From Granulicella sp. 5B5 (GTDB taxonomy: Bacteria; Acidobacteriota; Terriglobia; Terriglobales; Acidobacteriaceae): 64,000 nucleotides of DNA. Under the pieces are notes generated by a model that saw nothing but the letters and a program-made list of their open reading frames with translations, was not told the origin of the DNA and ran no database searches. The DNA lies in NCBI RefSeq assembly GCF_014083945.1, contig NZ_CP046444.1, forward strand, positions 2,604,001 to 2,668,000, in the 5' to 3' direction. Below are positions 1-7,737 of this stretch, piece by piece; position 1 is the first letter of the stretch, and every line of letters begins with the position of its first letter. A program made the translations under genes and the position numbers.

Positions 1-32
1 CAGGCAGCGGGGCACTCTCGTACAGTAGAGCC

Positions 33-986
33 ATGAATATTGGGCCAGCGAAACCGGTTCGTACGACGAAGGCTGCCGCGCGGAAGCGGGCGGCGAAGCC
101 CGATGCTACGCGTACGACGCAGAGCAAGGTGGCGGTGAAGAGCCGCGAACGCCTGCCCGCTGTGGACCTGATGGAGCTGGAGGGCCGGCTGGAGTATGAG
201 TTCGTGCGGCCGGAGCTGCTGGAGCTGGCGGTGACGCACCGGTCGCACACGTATGAGGCGCGGCATGGGGTCCCGGCGGTGATATTGCCTGCGCACCCGG
301 AGCAGCGCGACCAGCGGAACGCGCCGGGCACGGACAACGAGCAGCTTGAGTTCCTGGGCGATGCGGTGATCGGGCTGGTGATCACGGATGCGCTGTTCCG
401 GGAGTTTCCCCAGTGCAGCGAGGGCGACCTGACGCGGTTGCGGTCCAATCTGGTGAGCCGGAAGCGCATGGCGGAGATGGGGCAGGCACTGGGGCTGGAT
501 GTAACCCTGCGGCTGGGCAAGAGCGCGGAGCAGAACGGTGGCCGCAGCAAGCCTGCTCTGGTGGCCAATGCAGCAGAGGCTGTGCTCGCGGCGGTGTATC
601 TGGATGCGCGTGCGGCCGGGCGCGATGGGCTGGCGGCGATCCAGCGGCTGGCGGAGCGGTACCTGGTGCAGCCGGAGCTGCCGGCGATGCGCGCGGCGGT
701 GGAGGCCGAGGCGGGGCGGGCGCTGCGTGACCACAAGACGCTGCTGCAGGAGCGCGTGCAGGCGAGCAATGCGGGGCGTCTGCGGTATGTGGATGTGGCC
801 GAGAGCGGTCCGCCGCACTTGAAGCGGTTTACCGTGGAGGCGCAGCTGGAGCATGAGGGTGAGGCGCGCGTGCTGGCACAAGGTGAGGGCGGCAGCAAGA
901 AAGAGGCGCAGCAGCGTGCGGCAGAGCTAGCCCTGGCCGTATGGGCCGTGCAGGAGAGTGAGACAGCCAGCGAGGTGAGGATGTGA
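33..986 (+). CDS. rnc: Ribonuclease III
   Basis: Endoribonuclease III cleaves double-stranded RNA in the cytoplasm, chiefly the stems that release 16S and 23S rRNA. The family signature reads NEQLEFLGD at residues 102-110, and a C-terminal double-stranded RNA-binding domain spans roughly residues 228-305 (LLQERVQ..., then GGSKKEAQQRAAE). At 317 aa it is longer than the usual 220-260 aa because of a basic, low-complexity N-terminal extension (about 40 residues, rich in K, R, A, T) and an insert around residues 77-100 before the signature. The stop overlaps the lepB start (ATGTGA), so the two are probably co-translated. Identity is secure; a shorter true start inside the basic tail is possible. 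Confidence 0.95.
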   Translation: MNIGPAKPVRTTKAAARKRAAKPDATRTTQSKVAVKSRERLPAVDLMELEGRLEYEFVRPELLELAVTHRSHTYEARHGVPAVILPAHPEQRDQRNAPGTDNEQLEFLGDAVIGLVITDALFREFPQCSEGDLTRLRSNLVSRKRMAEMGQALGLDVTLRLGKSAEQNGGRSKPALVANAAEAVLAAVYLDARAAGRDGLAAIQRLAERYLVQPELPAMRAAVEAEAGRALRDHKTLLQERVQASNAGRLRYVDVAESGPPHLKRFTVEAQLEHEGEARVLAQGEGGSKKEAQQRAAELALAVWAVQESETASEVRM

Positions 987-1777
987 GCGAGCCGCTGCAG
1001 ACCGAGCTGATGGCCGCGGTGCTGCCGCAGTCTGAGGTGGTGTCCGCGGCGGTAGCACAGCCGAGGGTGCGGCGGGTGAAAGTGGACCGCGTGTACTCGC
1101 ACGATGGGGTGTTTACGGTCTTCCGCAACCTGCTGGAGACGATGGTGGTGGCGATCTTTATCGTGACGTTCGCGGTGCAGCCTTCGCGGATACCGAGCGA
1201 GAGCATGGTGCCGACGCTGAAGGTAGGCGACTTTCTGCTGGTGGACAAGCAGGTGTTTGCGCCGTCGGGATTTCTGGACCGGCTGATGCTGCCGCCGGGG
1301 AAGATCCGTCGCGGCGACATGATCGTGTTCCACTATCCTGTCGATCCGGATGTGACGCTGGTGAAGCGCGTGGTCGGGGTTCCGGGAGACCGGCTACACC
1401 TGCACCACGGCAAGGTGTACATCGACGATGTGCAGATGTATGAGCCGTATGCGATCTATACGAAGTCGCGGGCGAACAACTATCGCGATGAGTTTCCTTC
1501 GCAGCGGGAGTTTCCGGACGACAACGTGCAGACGAACTGGTGGCTGGCACTGCGGAAGACCCCTCCCGGGGGGGACCTGGTGGTGCCTCCGGGAGAGTAC
1601 TTTGTGCTGGGCGACAACCGGAACGATAGCGAGGACAGCCGCTACTGGGGGTTCGTGCCGCAGGATGCGGTGATCGGCCGGCCGCTGCTGGTGTACTTTA
1701 CCGAGCAGGCCGAGGATGCGGCGGGCGCGATGAACCATGTGCGCGCCGAGTGGCACTCGTTCCATGTGCCGCGATAG
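983..1777 (+). CDS. lepB: Signal peptidase I
   Basis: Type I signal peptidase removes signal peptides from exported proteins at the outer face of the inner membrane. The 264 aa product has a hydrophobic anchor (about residues 50-65), then the box with catalytic Ser74 in IPSESMVPTL, the Lys128 general base in VTLVKRVVGVPGD, and the C-terminal GDNRNDSEDSRYWG box. All key residues are present. It starts at a GTG inside the last codons of rnc, an arrangement that implies translational coupling. Several strongly exported proteins in the window (the 8248-10908 lipoprotein apart, which needs signal peptidase II) would be clients. Confidence 0.96.
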   Translation: MSEPLQTELMAAVLPQSEVVSAAVAQPRVRRVKVDRVYSHDGVFTVFRNLLETMVVAIFIVTFAVQPSRIPSESMVPTLKVGDFLLVDKQVFAPSGFLDRLMLPPGKIRRGDMIVFHYPVDPDVTLVKRVVGVPGDRLHLHHGKVYIDDVQMYEPYAIYTKSRANNYRDEFPSQREFPDDNVQTNWWLALRKTPPGGDLVVPPGEYFVLGDNRNDSEDSRYWGFVPQDAVIGRPLLVYFTEQAEDAAGAMNHVRAEWHSFHVPR

Positions 1778-1936
1778 GGATACCCCCTCCCCCCTCCCCT
1801 ATGTAGCGGAGGTATCCAGCAGAATCAGCGACTTACGGGGTGATCCCGGGGGTAAGTGGCTCATTCTTTATATGGTTATGGGTATGATATTGCTGGCAAA
1901 AGGGTTAGCTCGCCGTAGATAAAAACATCCAGATTT

Positions 1937-1963
1937 GAGCCCTGAGCTGTCAGCCCTGAGCTG
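1937..1963. repeat. 13-bp direct repeat in the lepB-downstream gap
   Basis: AGCCCTGAGCTGT occurs twice with a 14-base period (1937-1949 and 1951-1963). The surrounding gap 1778-2140 holds no convincing gene. Just after the lepB stop there is a weak possible stem (GGATACC with GGTATCC, near 1777-1818) separated by a C-rich loop, which could be a transcription end. Confidence 0.5.
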
Positions 1964-2140
1964 TGAGATTTCTTCCTACTTCCAGTATAGCTGGCTGGAA
2001 CTATGAGTATGTTTATCGTTTGGTGGCGTTAGTGACTTGGTTTGTTGGGGTTGCGAGGTGGCTGGCGATTTTGGGGGTTGACAGGGTTTTGCCCAGAGTA
2101 AGAGCTGCTGGTGGTCGAGAAAAGAGAGGTGAGTGTGGTG

Positions 2141-2713
2141 GTGAAGGCTTGGTATGCTGGGGTGGTGAGAGCTCGTGGGATCAGTTTGGCGGTGTTGCTG
2201 GCGGTGGCGCCGGTGGCGGGTGTGTCTTTAATGGGTTGCCATGCGCATAGTGCGTCGGCGGCGACTCCGCAGCAGAAGGCCGATCAGCGGGCGGAGCTGG
2301 AAGACCAGCGTGAGCAGTTGCAGCAGATCCCGGTGTCGTCGAAGGACCGTTATATGGCGATCCACAGCTTTGAGAGCTGGGAGAACCCGTACCTGACGGT
2401 GCAGGCGAACATGGTGGAGCTGCATGTGACGCGGGCGGACTCGAACCCAAGCACGATCGGTGTGGGCGGGATGTTTCGTCCGGAGGCGGCGCGGCGGGTG
2501 GAGCTGAACATCGCCGACGGGCAGCTGGGCGACGCGGTCGCGGCGATCCCTGCGGATGCGTGGCCGTATGGCCGCGTAGTGGCGGTGGAAGAGGCGCACC
2601 ATACGCCCGCGAACGCCGAGCCGATGGTGCGTCGCAACCTGGAGAAGACGATTGCGCTGCTGAACGACCTGGGCGTGCAGGTGTATGACCCTACGGAGGG
2701 GAAGCTGGAGTAA
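2141..2713 (+). CDS. Predicted small lipoprotein/exported protein, function unknown
   Basis: About 190 aa. The N-terminus is basic, then a hydrophobic stretch (SLAVLLAVAPVAGVSLMGC) ends in a cysteine that could be a lipobox, although Met at -2 is atypical. A short charged, Gln/Glu-rich coiled segment follows (QKADQRAELEDQREQLQQ) and then a soluble alpha/beta-looking domain. No motif tells its activity. The start is ambiguous: GTGs occur at 2111, 2129, 2135, 2138 and 2141; the purine-rich AGAGAGGTGAG at 2123-2133 best fits 2138 or 2141. It is followed directly by a G-rich heptad array. Confidence 0.7.
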   Translation: MKAWYAGVVRARGISLAVLLAVAPVAGVSLMGCHAHSASAATPQQKADQRAELEDQREQLQQIPVSSKDRYMAIHSFESWENPYLTVQANMVELHVTRADSNPSTIGVGGMFRPEAARRVELNIADGQLGDAVAAIPADAWPYGRVVAVEEAHHTPANAEPMVRRNLEKTIALLNDLGVQVYDPTEGKLE

Positions 2714-2723
2714 GGCGGTAAGG

Positions 2724-2754
2724 CAGGGAATAGGGAGTGGGGAATAGGGAGTAG
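2724..2754 (+). repeat. G-rich heptad array (four GGG runs)
   Basis: Four heptads of the GGGARTA type lie 10 bases after the stop of the lipoprotein gene. GGG runs are separated by 3-4 bases. G-rich strand equals the coding strand of the preceding gene, as in the other copies of this family. Confidence 0.85.
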
Positions 2755-2803
2755 AGAATGCTCGAAGAAGGGTGTTCTGCTCGACCGGTTCTTAGATTCG
2801 GCT

Positions 2804-3397
2804 TCAGTTTGATTTGTGGCTGAGCAGGCTGTCGAATGTGTAGTGCAGGAAAGTCTTCAGCGGGTCGTCGCTCTTTTCCGCCAGTGAGCGCAGGAGAGCG
2901 CCTTGCCAACTGTTAATGAGGAAGCCTGCAAGCGAATCGGGGTCGGCGTCGGGTGGTAGCTCTTTCTGATCGCGCGCCTGACGGAGCACTGCGGACAAGC
3001 CATGCTGCCAGTGGTTGAAGGAACCGCTGAGGTGCTTACGGAGAATAGTGCTGTGATCGGCGGCTTCGAGGCTGAACTTGCCAACCATGCAGCCTGGGAT
3101 ATCGCCCTTCTGGCCGTAGATCTTGATGAGCTCGGCGAAGTAGCGTCTTAGCCGTTTGAGAGGCGGCAGGTTGGTATCGCTCAGCACGGTCTCGCAGTGC
3201 TCGCCTACGCGGGCGGCGTAGCGCTCGAGGACCGCGACGGCGAAGTCCTCCTTGCTGCCGAAGTAGTGATAGAAAGAGCCCTTGGGAACCTGGGCGGAGG
3301 CGAGGATTTCGTTGAGGCCGGTGGCGTGGTAGCCATTCCGGTGCATGAGCGTGACGCCGACGTCGATGAGGTGGTCGCGCGTGGTTTGTGTCGCCAT
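2804..3397 (-). CDS. TetR/AcrR family regulator, NemR-like
   Basis: 197 aa repressor with an N-terminal helix-turn-helix (residues about 8-53: TGLNEILASAQVPKGSFYHYF followed by GSKEDF) and a C-terminal ligand domain. The segment GDIPGCMVGKFSLEAAD (Cys103) resembles the region of E. coli NemR that carries its redox-sensing cysteine, so an electrophile or oxidant signal is plausible. This is inference from remembered sequence. A perfect TAGAC-N6-GTCTA palindrome lies upstream of the neighbouring SDR gene at 4501-4516, which makes that gene the likely target. The gap to the SDR gene is filled with repeats. Confidence 0.88.
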   Translation of the reverse strand: MATQTTRDHLIDVGVTLMHRNGYHATGLNEILASAQVPKGSFYHYFGSKEDFAVAVLERYAARVGEHCETVLSDTNLPPLKRLRRYFAELIKIYGQKGDIPGCMVGKFSLEAADHSTILRKHLSGSFNHWQHGLSAVLRQARDQKELPPDADPDSLAGFLINSWQGALLRSLAEKSDDPLKTFLHYTFDSLLSHKSN

Positions 3398-3485
3398 GAT
3401 GGCTCCTTTGCTCCTTCAGTTCTACGGATGAGGCGCGGCCTTCGCAAGCGAGTTGCGAAGGCCGCGCACTTTTGACATTTCCTTC

Positions 3486-3644
3486 GCGGCTAAAGCCGGG
3501 TTCCGATAGCCGGGTTTGATGTACGAGCTAAAGCTCGTACCCTTCAAAGCGCGACCCCTCAGTCGCTCTATCAAGCGCCCGACATCGGCCGCCTTCAAAG
3601 CGCGGCGTTTCAGCCGCCTTCAAAGCGCCAAGTGTCAGCGGCTT
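3486..3644. repeat. REP-like palindromes and CCTTCAAAGCG repeats
   Basis: The gap between the TetR and SDR genes holds a perfect palindrome with arms GTACGAGCT/AGCTCGTAC (3521-3540), a related GCGGCTAAAGCCG element, and three copies of CCTTCAAAGCG near 3542, 3590 and 3618. The core GGCTRAAGCC recurs at about 13460, 13500 and 14157. No gene seen here. Confidence 0.7.
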
Positions 3645-4442
3645 TTATGCGGTAATGCCGTAGCGGGCGGCGGGCTCGCGGCGGGAGAGGTTCGGGCCGA
3701 GCGCCTTGCGGGCGGCTTCAAACTTCTCCCAGTCGGCGATCTCGGGCAGCGAGGGGATGGTGATGGCTTCGCCCTGATCGAGGCCGGCGAGGGAGGCGTC
3801 GACCATGTCTTCCGCGCTCATCACGATCTCCGCGGGAAGGTTGTGGACGGGCAGGCCAGCTTTCGCCCAGAGCGGTGTGGCGGTGGCACCGGGGAGAACA
3901 GCCTGGACGGTGACACCCTTGTCCGCGACCTCATTGCGAAGCGCCTGGGAGAAGTTGACGACGTAGGCCTTGGTGCCGCTGTAGGTGCCATTGAGGAGCT
4001 CCGGCGCGAGGGCGACGATGGAGGCGATGTTGATGATGAGGCCGTTGCCACGAGCGACGAAGGCGGGTGCTGCCGCGAGTGCGAGGCGCGTGAGCGCGGT
4101 GATGTTGAGGTAGATCATGGACTCGAGGTCGTTGATGTTCGAGTCAAGCAGCTTGCTGGTGGCAGCGACGCCGGCGTTGTTGATGAGCGCGGTGATGGAG
4201 GTGTCGGTGCGCAGGCGGGCGGCTACTGTCTCTACGCCTGCGGAGGTGTTGAGGTCGGCTTGCAGGGTTTCGATGTGGCGGCCGGTGGAGGCGAGCTGGG
4301 TGGCGACTTCGTTGAGCTTGGACTGGTTGCGGGCGACGAGGATGAGGTCGTAGCCGCGTTTGGCAAGGCGGTCGGCGTAGACGGCGCCGATGCCGGTGGA
4401 TGCTCCAGTGACGAGTGCGGTGCCTTTGGATGAGAGGGACAT
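3645..4442 (-). CDS. Short-chain dehydrogenase/reductase (SDR)
   Basis: 265 aa classical SDR, an NAD(P)-dependent oxidoreductase with a Rossmann fold. Visible motifs are TGASTGIG near residues 10-17 (cofactor loop), NNAG, and the catalytic YSGTK (Tyr-x-x-x-Lys) preceded by the serine-containing NIASI strand. Substrate cannot be told. An upstream in-frame extension (to 4655) lacks family similarity; the ATG at 4442 begins a normal SDR N-terminus. A TetR-type palindrome 59-74 bases upstream of this ATG suggests repression by the NemR-like regulator at 2804-3397. Confidence 0.92.
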   Translation of the reverse strand: MSLSSKGTALVTGASTGIGAVYADRLAKRGYDLILVARNQSKLNEVATQLASTGRHIETLQADLNTSAGVETVAARLRTDTSITALINNAGVAATSKLLDSNINDLESMIYLNITALTRLALAAAPAFVARGNGLIINIASIVALAPELLNGTYSGTKAYVVNFSQALRNEVADKGVTVQAVLPGATATPLWAKAGLPVHNLPAEIVMSAEDMVDASLAGLDQGEAITIPSLPEIADWEKFEAARKALGPNLSRREPAARYGITA

Positions 4443-4500
4443 GGTGAGATCTCCTGAGATGTTTTGGGAGGCGTTGAGCGCCTCACATATGGACTTAGAG

Positions 4501-4516
4501 TAGACTGGTTGGTCTA
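4501..4516. promoter_or_regulatory. Candidate TetR/NemR-type operator
   Basis: TAGACTGGTTGGTCTA is an inverted repeat with perfect 5-bp arms (TAGAC/GTCTA) around a 6-bp centre. It lies in the promoter region of the SDR gene and near the gene for a NemR-like TetR protein. NemR-type operators have the same TAGAC...GTCTA arms to my recollection. Confidence 0.55.
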
Positions 4517-4591
4517 GAGATTCAGAAAAGGTTTTGGGGGGGGCGAGGGAGTGCGGTTTGCTCAGAGTTTGTGGTGGGTCCCGCAAAATGC

Positions 4592-4666
4592 GGGGATCTC
4601 TCCGCTCCGCTGCGCTCCGGTCGAGATGACAATCCTTATGGGCTCGAGATGCCAATCCTTATGGGC
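4592..4666. repeat. Interspersed TCTCTCC...GGTCGAGATGAC repeat with 23-bp tandem copy
   Basis: The element ends in CTCCGGTCGAGATGAC, shared with copies near 14340-14392, 15219-15267 and (inverted) 60897-60945. Here its end is duplicated: two 23-bp units at 4621-4643 and 4644-4666 differ at one base. Nothing else is seen in the 4443-4746 gap except the operator listed separately. Confidence 0.65.
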
Positions 4667-4746
4667 GAGGATTTTTGTGAAGTCCAGTTGCTGGAGTTTG
4701 TGGAACGTTCTGTGGGGGTGCGGCATCTGTACACTGGCAAGTAATC

Positions 4747-6255
4747 ATGACAGTGCACTGGACAGCTCTCGCCATCTTCGGCGTCTTCTTTCTCTTAGTG
4801 ACTTTTGCGGGGTTCTGGGCGGCGCGGTGGCGGCGTCCGGTGGACGGGATGCACTCGCTCGATGAGTGGGGGCTGGGCGGGCGCAGCTTTGGGACGTGGA
4901 TTACGTGGTTCCTGATGGGCGGGGACCTGTATACGGCGTACACGGTGGTGGCGGTGCCGGGGCTGCTGTATGGGTCGGGTGCGTTCGGGATGTTTGCGCT
5001 GCCGTATGCGGTGATCGCGTATCCGTACATGATGGTGGTGATGCCACGGCTGTGGCGGGTGTGCCAGCGCAAGGGCTATGTGACGCTGGCGGACTTTGTG
5101 CGCGGGCGCTATGGGAACCGGTGGCTGGCTCTGGCGATTGCGGTGACGGGCATCCTGGCGCTGATGCCGTATATTGCGCTGCAGTTGGTGGGGATGAAGG
5201 TGGTGTTTGAGGCGATGGGGCTGCATGGCGAGATGCCGCTGATCATCGCGTTTGTGATTTTGGCGACGTACACGTATTCGAGCGGGCTGCGGGCGCCGGC
5301 GGTGATCGCGGTGGTGAAGGACTTGATGCTGTACATCATGGTGTTTGCCGCGATTATTTATCTGCCGATCAAGCTGGGCGGGTATGCGCACATCTTTGCG
5401 GTGGCGAGCGCGGCGCTGGCGACGCATAAACCGGCGGGGTCGATTGCGCTGCGGCCGCAGCAGTACCTGGGGTACTCGACTTTGGCGATTGGGAGCGCGA
5501 TTGCGCTGATGCTGTATCCGCATACGGCGACAGCGGTGCTGAGTGCGAAGAATGCGAATGTGGTGCGGCGCAATGCGGCGCTGCTGCCGGCGTATAGCCT
5601 GCTGCTGGGGATGATCGCGCTGCTGGGGTACATTGCGCTGGCGGCGGGCGTGCAGACGAAGGATACGAGCGCTGCGGTGCCGCTGCTGTTTTTGAAGATG
5701 TTTCCGGAGAGCTTTGCGGGGTTCTGCCTGGCGGCGATTGCGGTGGGCGCGCTGGTGCCGGCGGCGATCATGTCGATTGCGGCGGCGAACCTGTTTACGC
5801 GGAACGTGCTGGGTGGGTTTGTGCGGACTCCGCTGACGCATAAGCAGGAGTCGACGGTGGCGAAGCTGGTGAGTCTGGCGGTGAAGTTCGGTGCGCTGTA
5901 CTTTGTGCTGGCGCTGCCGGTGACGTATGCGATCCAACTGCAGCTGCTGGGTGGGGTGTGGATGACGCAGCTGTTTCCGGCGGTGGTGATTGGCGCGTTT
6001 ACGCGGTGGCTGAATCCGTGGGCGCTGCTGTGCGGATGGGTGGCGGGGATGTACTGCGGGACGTGGATGGCGTGGTCGCTGGGGCTGAAGAGCTCGGTGT
6101 ACCCGCTGCACCTGTTTGGCAGCACGTATGCCATGTATGCAGCGGTGCCCGCGCTGCTGTTGAATCTTGCGGTTAGCGGGGCGCTGACGCTGGCGCTGCG
6201 CGCGGCGAAGGCCGGCGAGGGCAGCGATGCGACGGTGGTGGAGGACTACGCGTAG
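4747..6255 (+). CDS. Sodium:solute symporter family transporter
   Basis: 502 aa polytopic inner-membrane protein of the SSS family with about 13 hydrophobic helices. The N-terminal part with GGRSFGTWITWFLMGGDLYT and YTVVAVPG resembles monocarboxylate permeases of the MctP type, so uptake of small organic acids with Na+ or H+ is a reasonable guess. The small partner protein (DUF3311 type) often next to such genes is not visible. The neighbouring genes give no further hint on substrate. Confidence 0.88.
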   Translation: MTVHWTALAIFGVFFLLVTFAGFWAARWRRPVDGMHSLDEWGLGGRSFGTWITWFLMGGDLYTAYTVVAVPGLLYGSGAFGMFALPYAVIAYPYMMVVMPRLWRVCQRKGYVTLADFVRGRYGNRWLALAIAVTGILALMPYIALQLVGMKVVFEAMGLHGEMPLIIAFVILATYTYSSGLRAPAVIAVVKDLMLYIMVFAAIIYLPIKLGGYAHIFAVASAALATHKPAGSIALRPQQYLGYSTLAIGSAIALMLYPHTATAVLSAKNANVVRRNAALLPAYSLLLGMIALLGYIALAAGVQTKDTSAAVPLLFLKMFPESFAGFCLAAIAVGALVPAAIMSIAAANLFTRNVLGGFVRTPLTHKQESTVAKLVSLAVKFGALYFVLALPVTYAIQLQLLGGVWMTQLFPAVVIGAFTRWLNPWALLCGWVAGMYCGTWMAWSLGLKSSVYPLHLFGSTYAMYAAVPALLLNLAVSGALTLALRAAKAGEGSDATVVEDYA

Positions 6256-6275
6256 AAGGGCGTTTGGACGCCGTA

Positions 6276-6304
6276 TTGATTGTGTACACATTTGTAGCCA
6301 TAAT
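6276..6304 (+). promoter_or_regulatory. brnTA promoter with palindromic operator in the spacer
   Basis: TTGATT (6276-6281), a 17-base spacer and CATAAT (6299-6304) form a plausible sigma-70 promoter. The spacer contains the perfect 10-bp palindrome TGTGTACACA (6281-6290), well placed for autorepression by BrnA or the BrnTA complex. The predicted transcript would start only a few bases before the TTG start of brnT. Confidence 0.55.
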
Positions 6305-6315
6305 AGAGGTGTTCG

Positions 6316-6612
6316 TTGGCGGAGAATGATCTGCAGTTTGAGTGGGACGATGAGAAGGACCGGACGAACCGAATTAAGCACGGGCTTTCGTTCAATACCG
6401 GCGCATCGATCTTCAACTCTCCTACCGTGGAGCAGATGGATGATCGAGAAGATTATGGTGAGGTGCGATATGTCGCGCTTGGTCGAGTCGAGACGATGGT
6501 GTTGAAGGTGGTCTACACGATACGTGGGCCGAAGCAATTCCGAATCATTAGCGTACAGAGGGCTAACAGACATGAGCGAGAGTTCTACTATCGTGCGACG
6601 TTCGTTGAGTGA
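6316..6612 (+). CDS. brnT: BrnT family type II toxin
   Basis: 98 aa, matching the BrnT ribonuclease toxin family: FEWDDEKDRTNRIKHGLSF near the N-terminus, the GRVE strand, and the terminal RIISVQRANRHEREFYY segment (RIISARxA type). BrnT has a RelE-like fold and cleaves RNA; BrnA neutralises it. A TTG start is used, since no ATG or GTG is available ahead of the conserved FEWDD; AGAGGTG precedes it. The 3' end overlaps brnA by 41 bases. Typical of a chromosomal stress-response TA pair. Confidence 0.9.
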   Translation: MAENDLQFEWDDEKDRTNRIKHGLSFNTGASIFNSPTVEQMDDREDYGEVRYVALGRVETMVLKVVYTIRGPKQFRIISVQRANRHEREFYYRATFVE

Positions 6613-6853
6613 GGTCAATGAGATCCGCCGTAGAGGGGAGGACCCCATTGACCCAAATGCACCAGAGGCGGAGTCGCTGGGAGCGGAATTCTGGAAGAAC
6701 GCGAAGGTGGTGGTGCCAGCGGGGAAGACGTCGGTGCATCTGCGGCTGGATAGCGATGTGGTGGAGTGGTTTCGGGAGCATGGCAAGGGGCACTTGACGC
6801 GAATGAATGCGGTGCTGCGCGCGTATGTGGATGCACATAGGCGCTCGGTGTAG
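6572..6853 (+). CDS. brnA: BrnA family antitoxin
   Basis: 93 aa antitoxin starting at the ATG for MSESSTIVRRSLSEV, which overlaps the end of brnT. The family form is a disordered N-terminal toxin-binding half (residues 1-45) and a C-terminal ribbon-helix-helix DNA-binding domain (KTSVHLRLDSDVVEWFRE, then MNAVLRAYVDAHR). It would bind the palindrome in the promoter spacer at 6281-6290 for autoregulation. A longer start at 6524 is unlikely as it extends far into brnT. Confidence 0.9.
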   Translation: MSESSTIVRRSLSEVNEIRRRGEDPIDPNAPEAESLGAEFWKNAKVVVPAGKTSVHLRLDSDVVEWFREHGKGHLTRMNAVLRAYVDAHRRSV

Positions 6854-6882
6854 GTTCGGTGGGCTGACGCTACAATGGAGAG

Positions 6883-7737
6883 ATGATTAAGGGACTGACA
6901 GCAGTGGCGCAGGTCGCCACGGAAGAGGCATGGTCGCAGCTGAATGAGTTGTTCGGCGCGCTAGGGTTTGAGAATGGCAAGGGCTGGGACGATGGTACTG
7001 GCAAGGGTGCGGCATATCTTGCGCCGTTGGGGAACCTGGAGCTCATTACAGGGCGCGCGCCCGCAGTGCCGACGCTGCTGGTTGAGGTGACACAGCTAGA
7101 GGCTGTGCATACGGCGGTGAAGGCGTGGGTGGCGAAGTATCCGGCTAGCCAAGTGGGTGAGGTCGCGGCGACGCACTGGAACTCGCGGCTGTTTGTGCTG
7201 AAGCTTGCGGGGGATGTTGAACTGGGGTTCTGGGAGTCGGAGAATCCGCTGCATGGCAAGCCGGTGGCGATTGAGGGTGACCTCTCGGCTGCGGGGAAGA
7301 AGTTTGCGATTGTGGTGGCGCGGTGGAATGCGGTGATCACTGATCGGCTGCTACAGGGGTCGCTGGATGCGCTGATGCGGTCGGGCTGCAAGCGCGAAGA
7401 TATTGAGATTGTGCGCGTGCCGGGGGCGTGGGAGATTCCTTCTGCGGCGCGGACGCTGGCGGAGACGAAGCGGTTTGTGGGGATCATCACGCTGGGTGTG
7501 CTGCTGCGCGGCGAGACGGCGCACTATGAGGCGATCTACAACGAGGTGTCGCGCGGGATTGGGCAGAGCCAGCAGGAGACGGGTGTGCCTCATGCGTTCG
7601 GCGTGCTGACGTGCGAGACGCTGGAGCAGGCGCTGGACCGTGCCGGGCTGAAGGCCGGGAACAAGGGCTTTGAAGCTGGGATCGCGGCGATCGAGATGGC
7701 GTCGATCCAGGAGAAGATTGCCGGGGTGAGCAAGTAA
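6883..7737 (+). CDS. ribH: 6,7-dimethyl-8-ribityllumazine synthase with extra N-terminal domain
   Basis: The penultimate step of riboflavin synthesis joins a pyrimidinedione to a four-carbon phosphate to give the lumazine. Residues about 128-284 are a full RibH: FAIVVARWN, VPGAWEIP, and GVLLRGETAHYE with catalytic-site His214. RibH is normally about 155 aa; here residues 1-127 are an added domain with a beta-alpha-beta look (LNELFGALGFE, PTLLVEVTQLEAVHTAVKAW, WNSRLFVLKL, ELGFWE), resembling half of a glyoxalase/VOC module. No metal-binding set is evident in it. The stop overlaps the nusB start (TAATG), so both are probably coupled. The ribH-nusB order is common in bacteria. Confidence 0.92.
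   Translation: MIKGLTAVAQVATEEAWSQLNELFGALGFENGKGWDDGTGKGAAYLAPLGNLELITGRAPAVPTLLVEVTQLEAVHTAVKAWVAKYPASQVGEVAATHWNSRLFVLKLAGDVELGFWESENPLHGKPVAIEGDLSAAGKKFAIVVARWNAVITDRLLQGSLDALMRSGCKREDIEIVRVPGAWEIPSAARTLAETKRFVGIITLGVLLRGETAHYEAIYNEVSRGIGQSQQETGVPHAFGVLTCETLEQALDRAGLKAGNKGFEAGIAAIEMASIQEKIAGVSK

Noticed and set aside
1737-2250. Short plus-strand frames after lepB (1737-1922, 1963-2250)
   Set aside because: They overlap lepB's end or the next gene in another frame and lack start signals or composition of real genes.
4795-6786. A 663-codon minus-strand frame opposite the sodium symporter
   Set aside because: Extremely Arg/His/Gln-rich composition, the mirror of GC-rich coding DNA; the plus strand holds clear transporter helices and the BrnTA genes.
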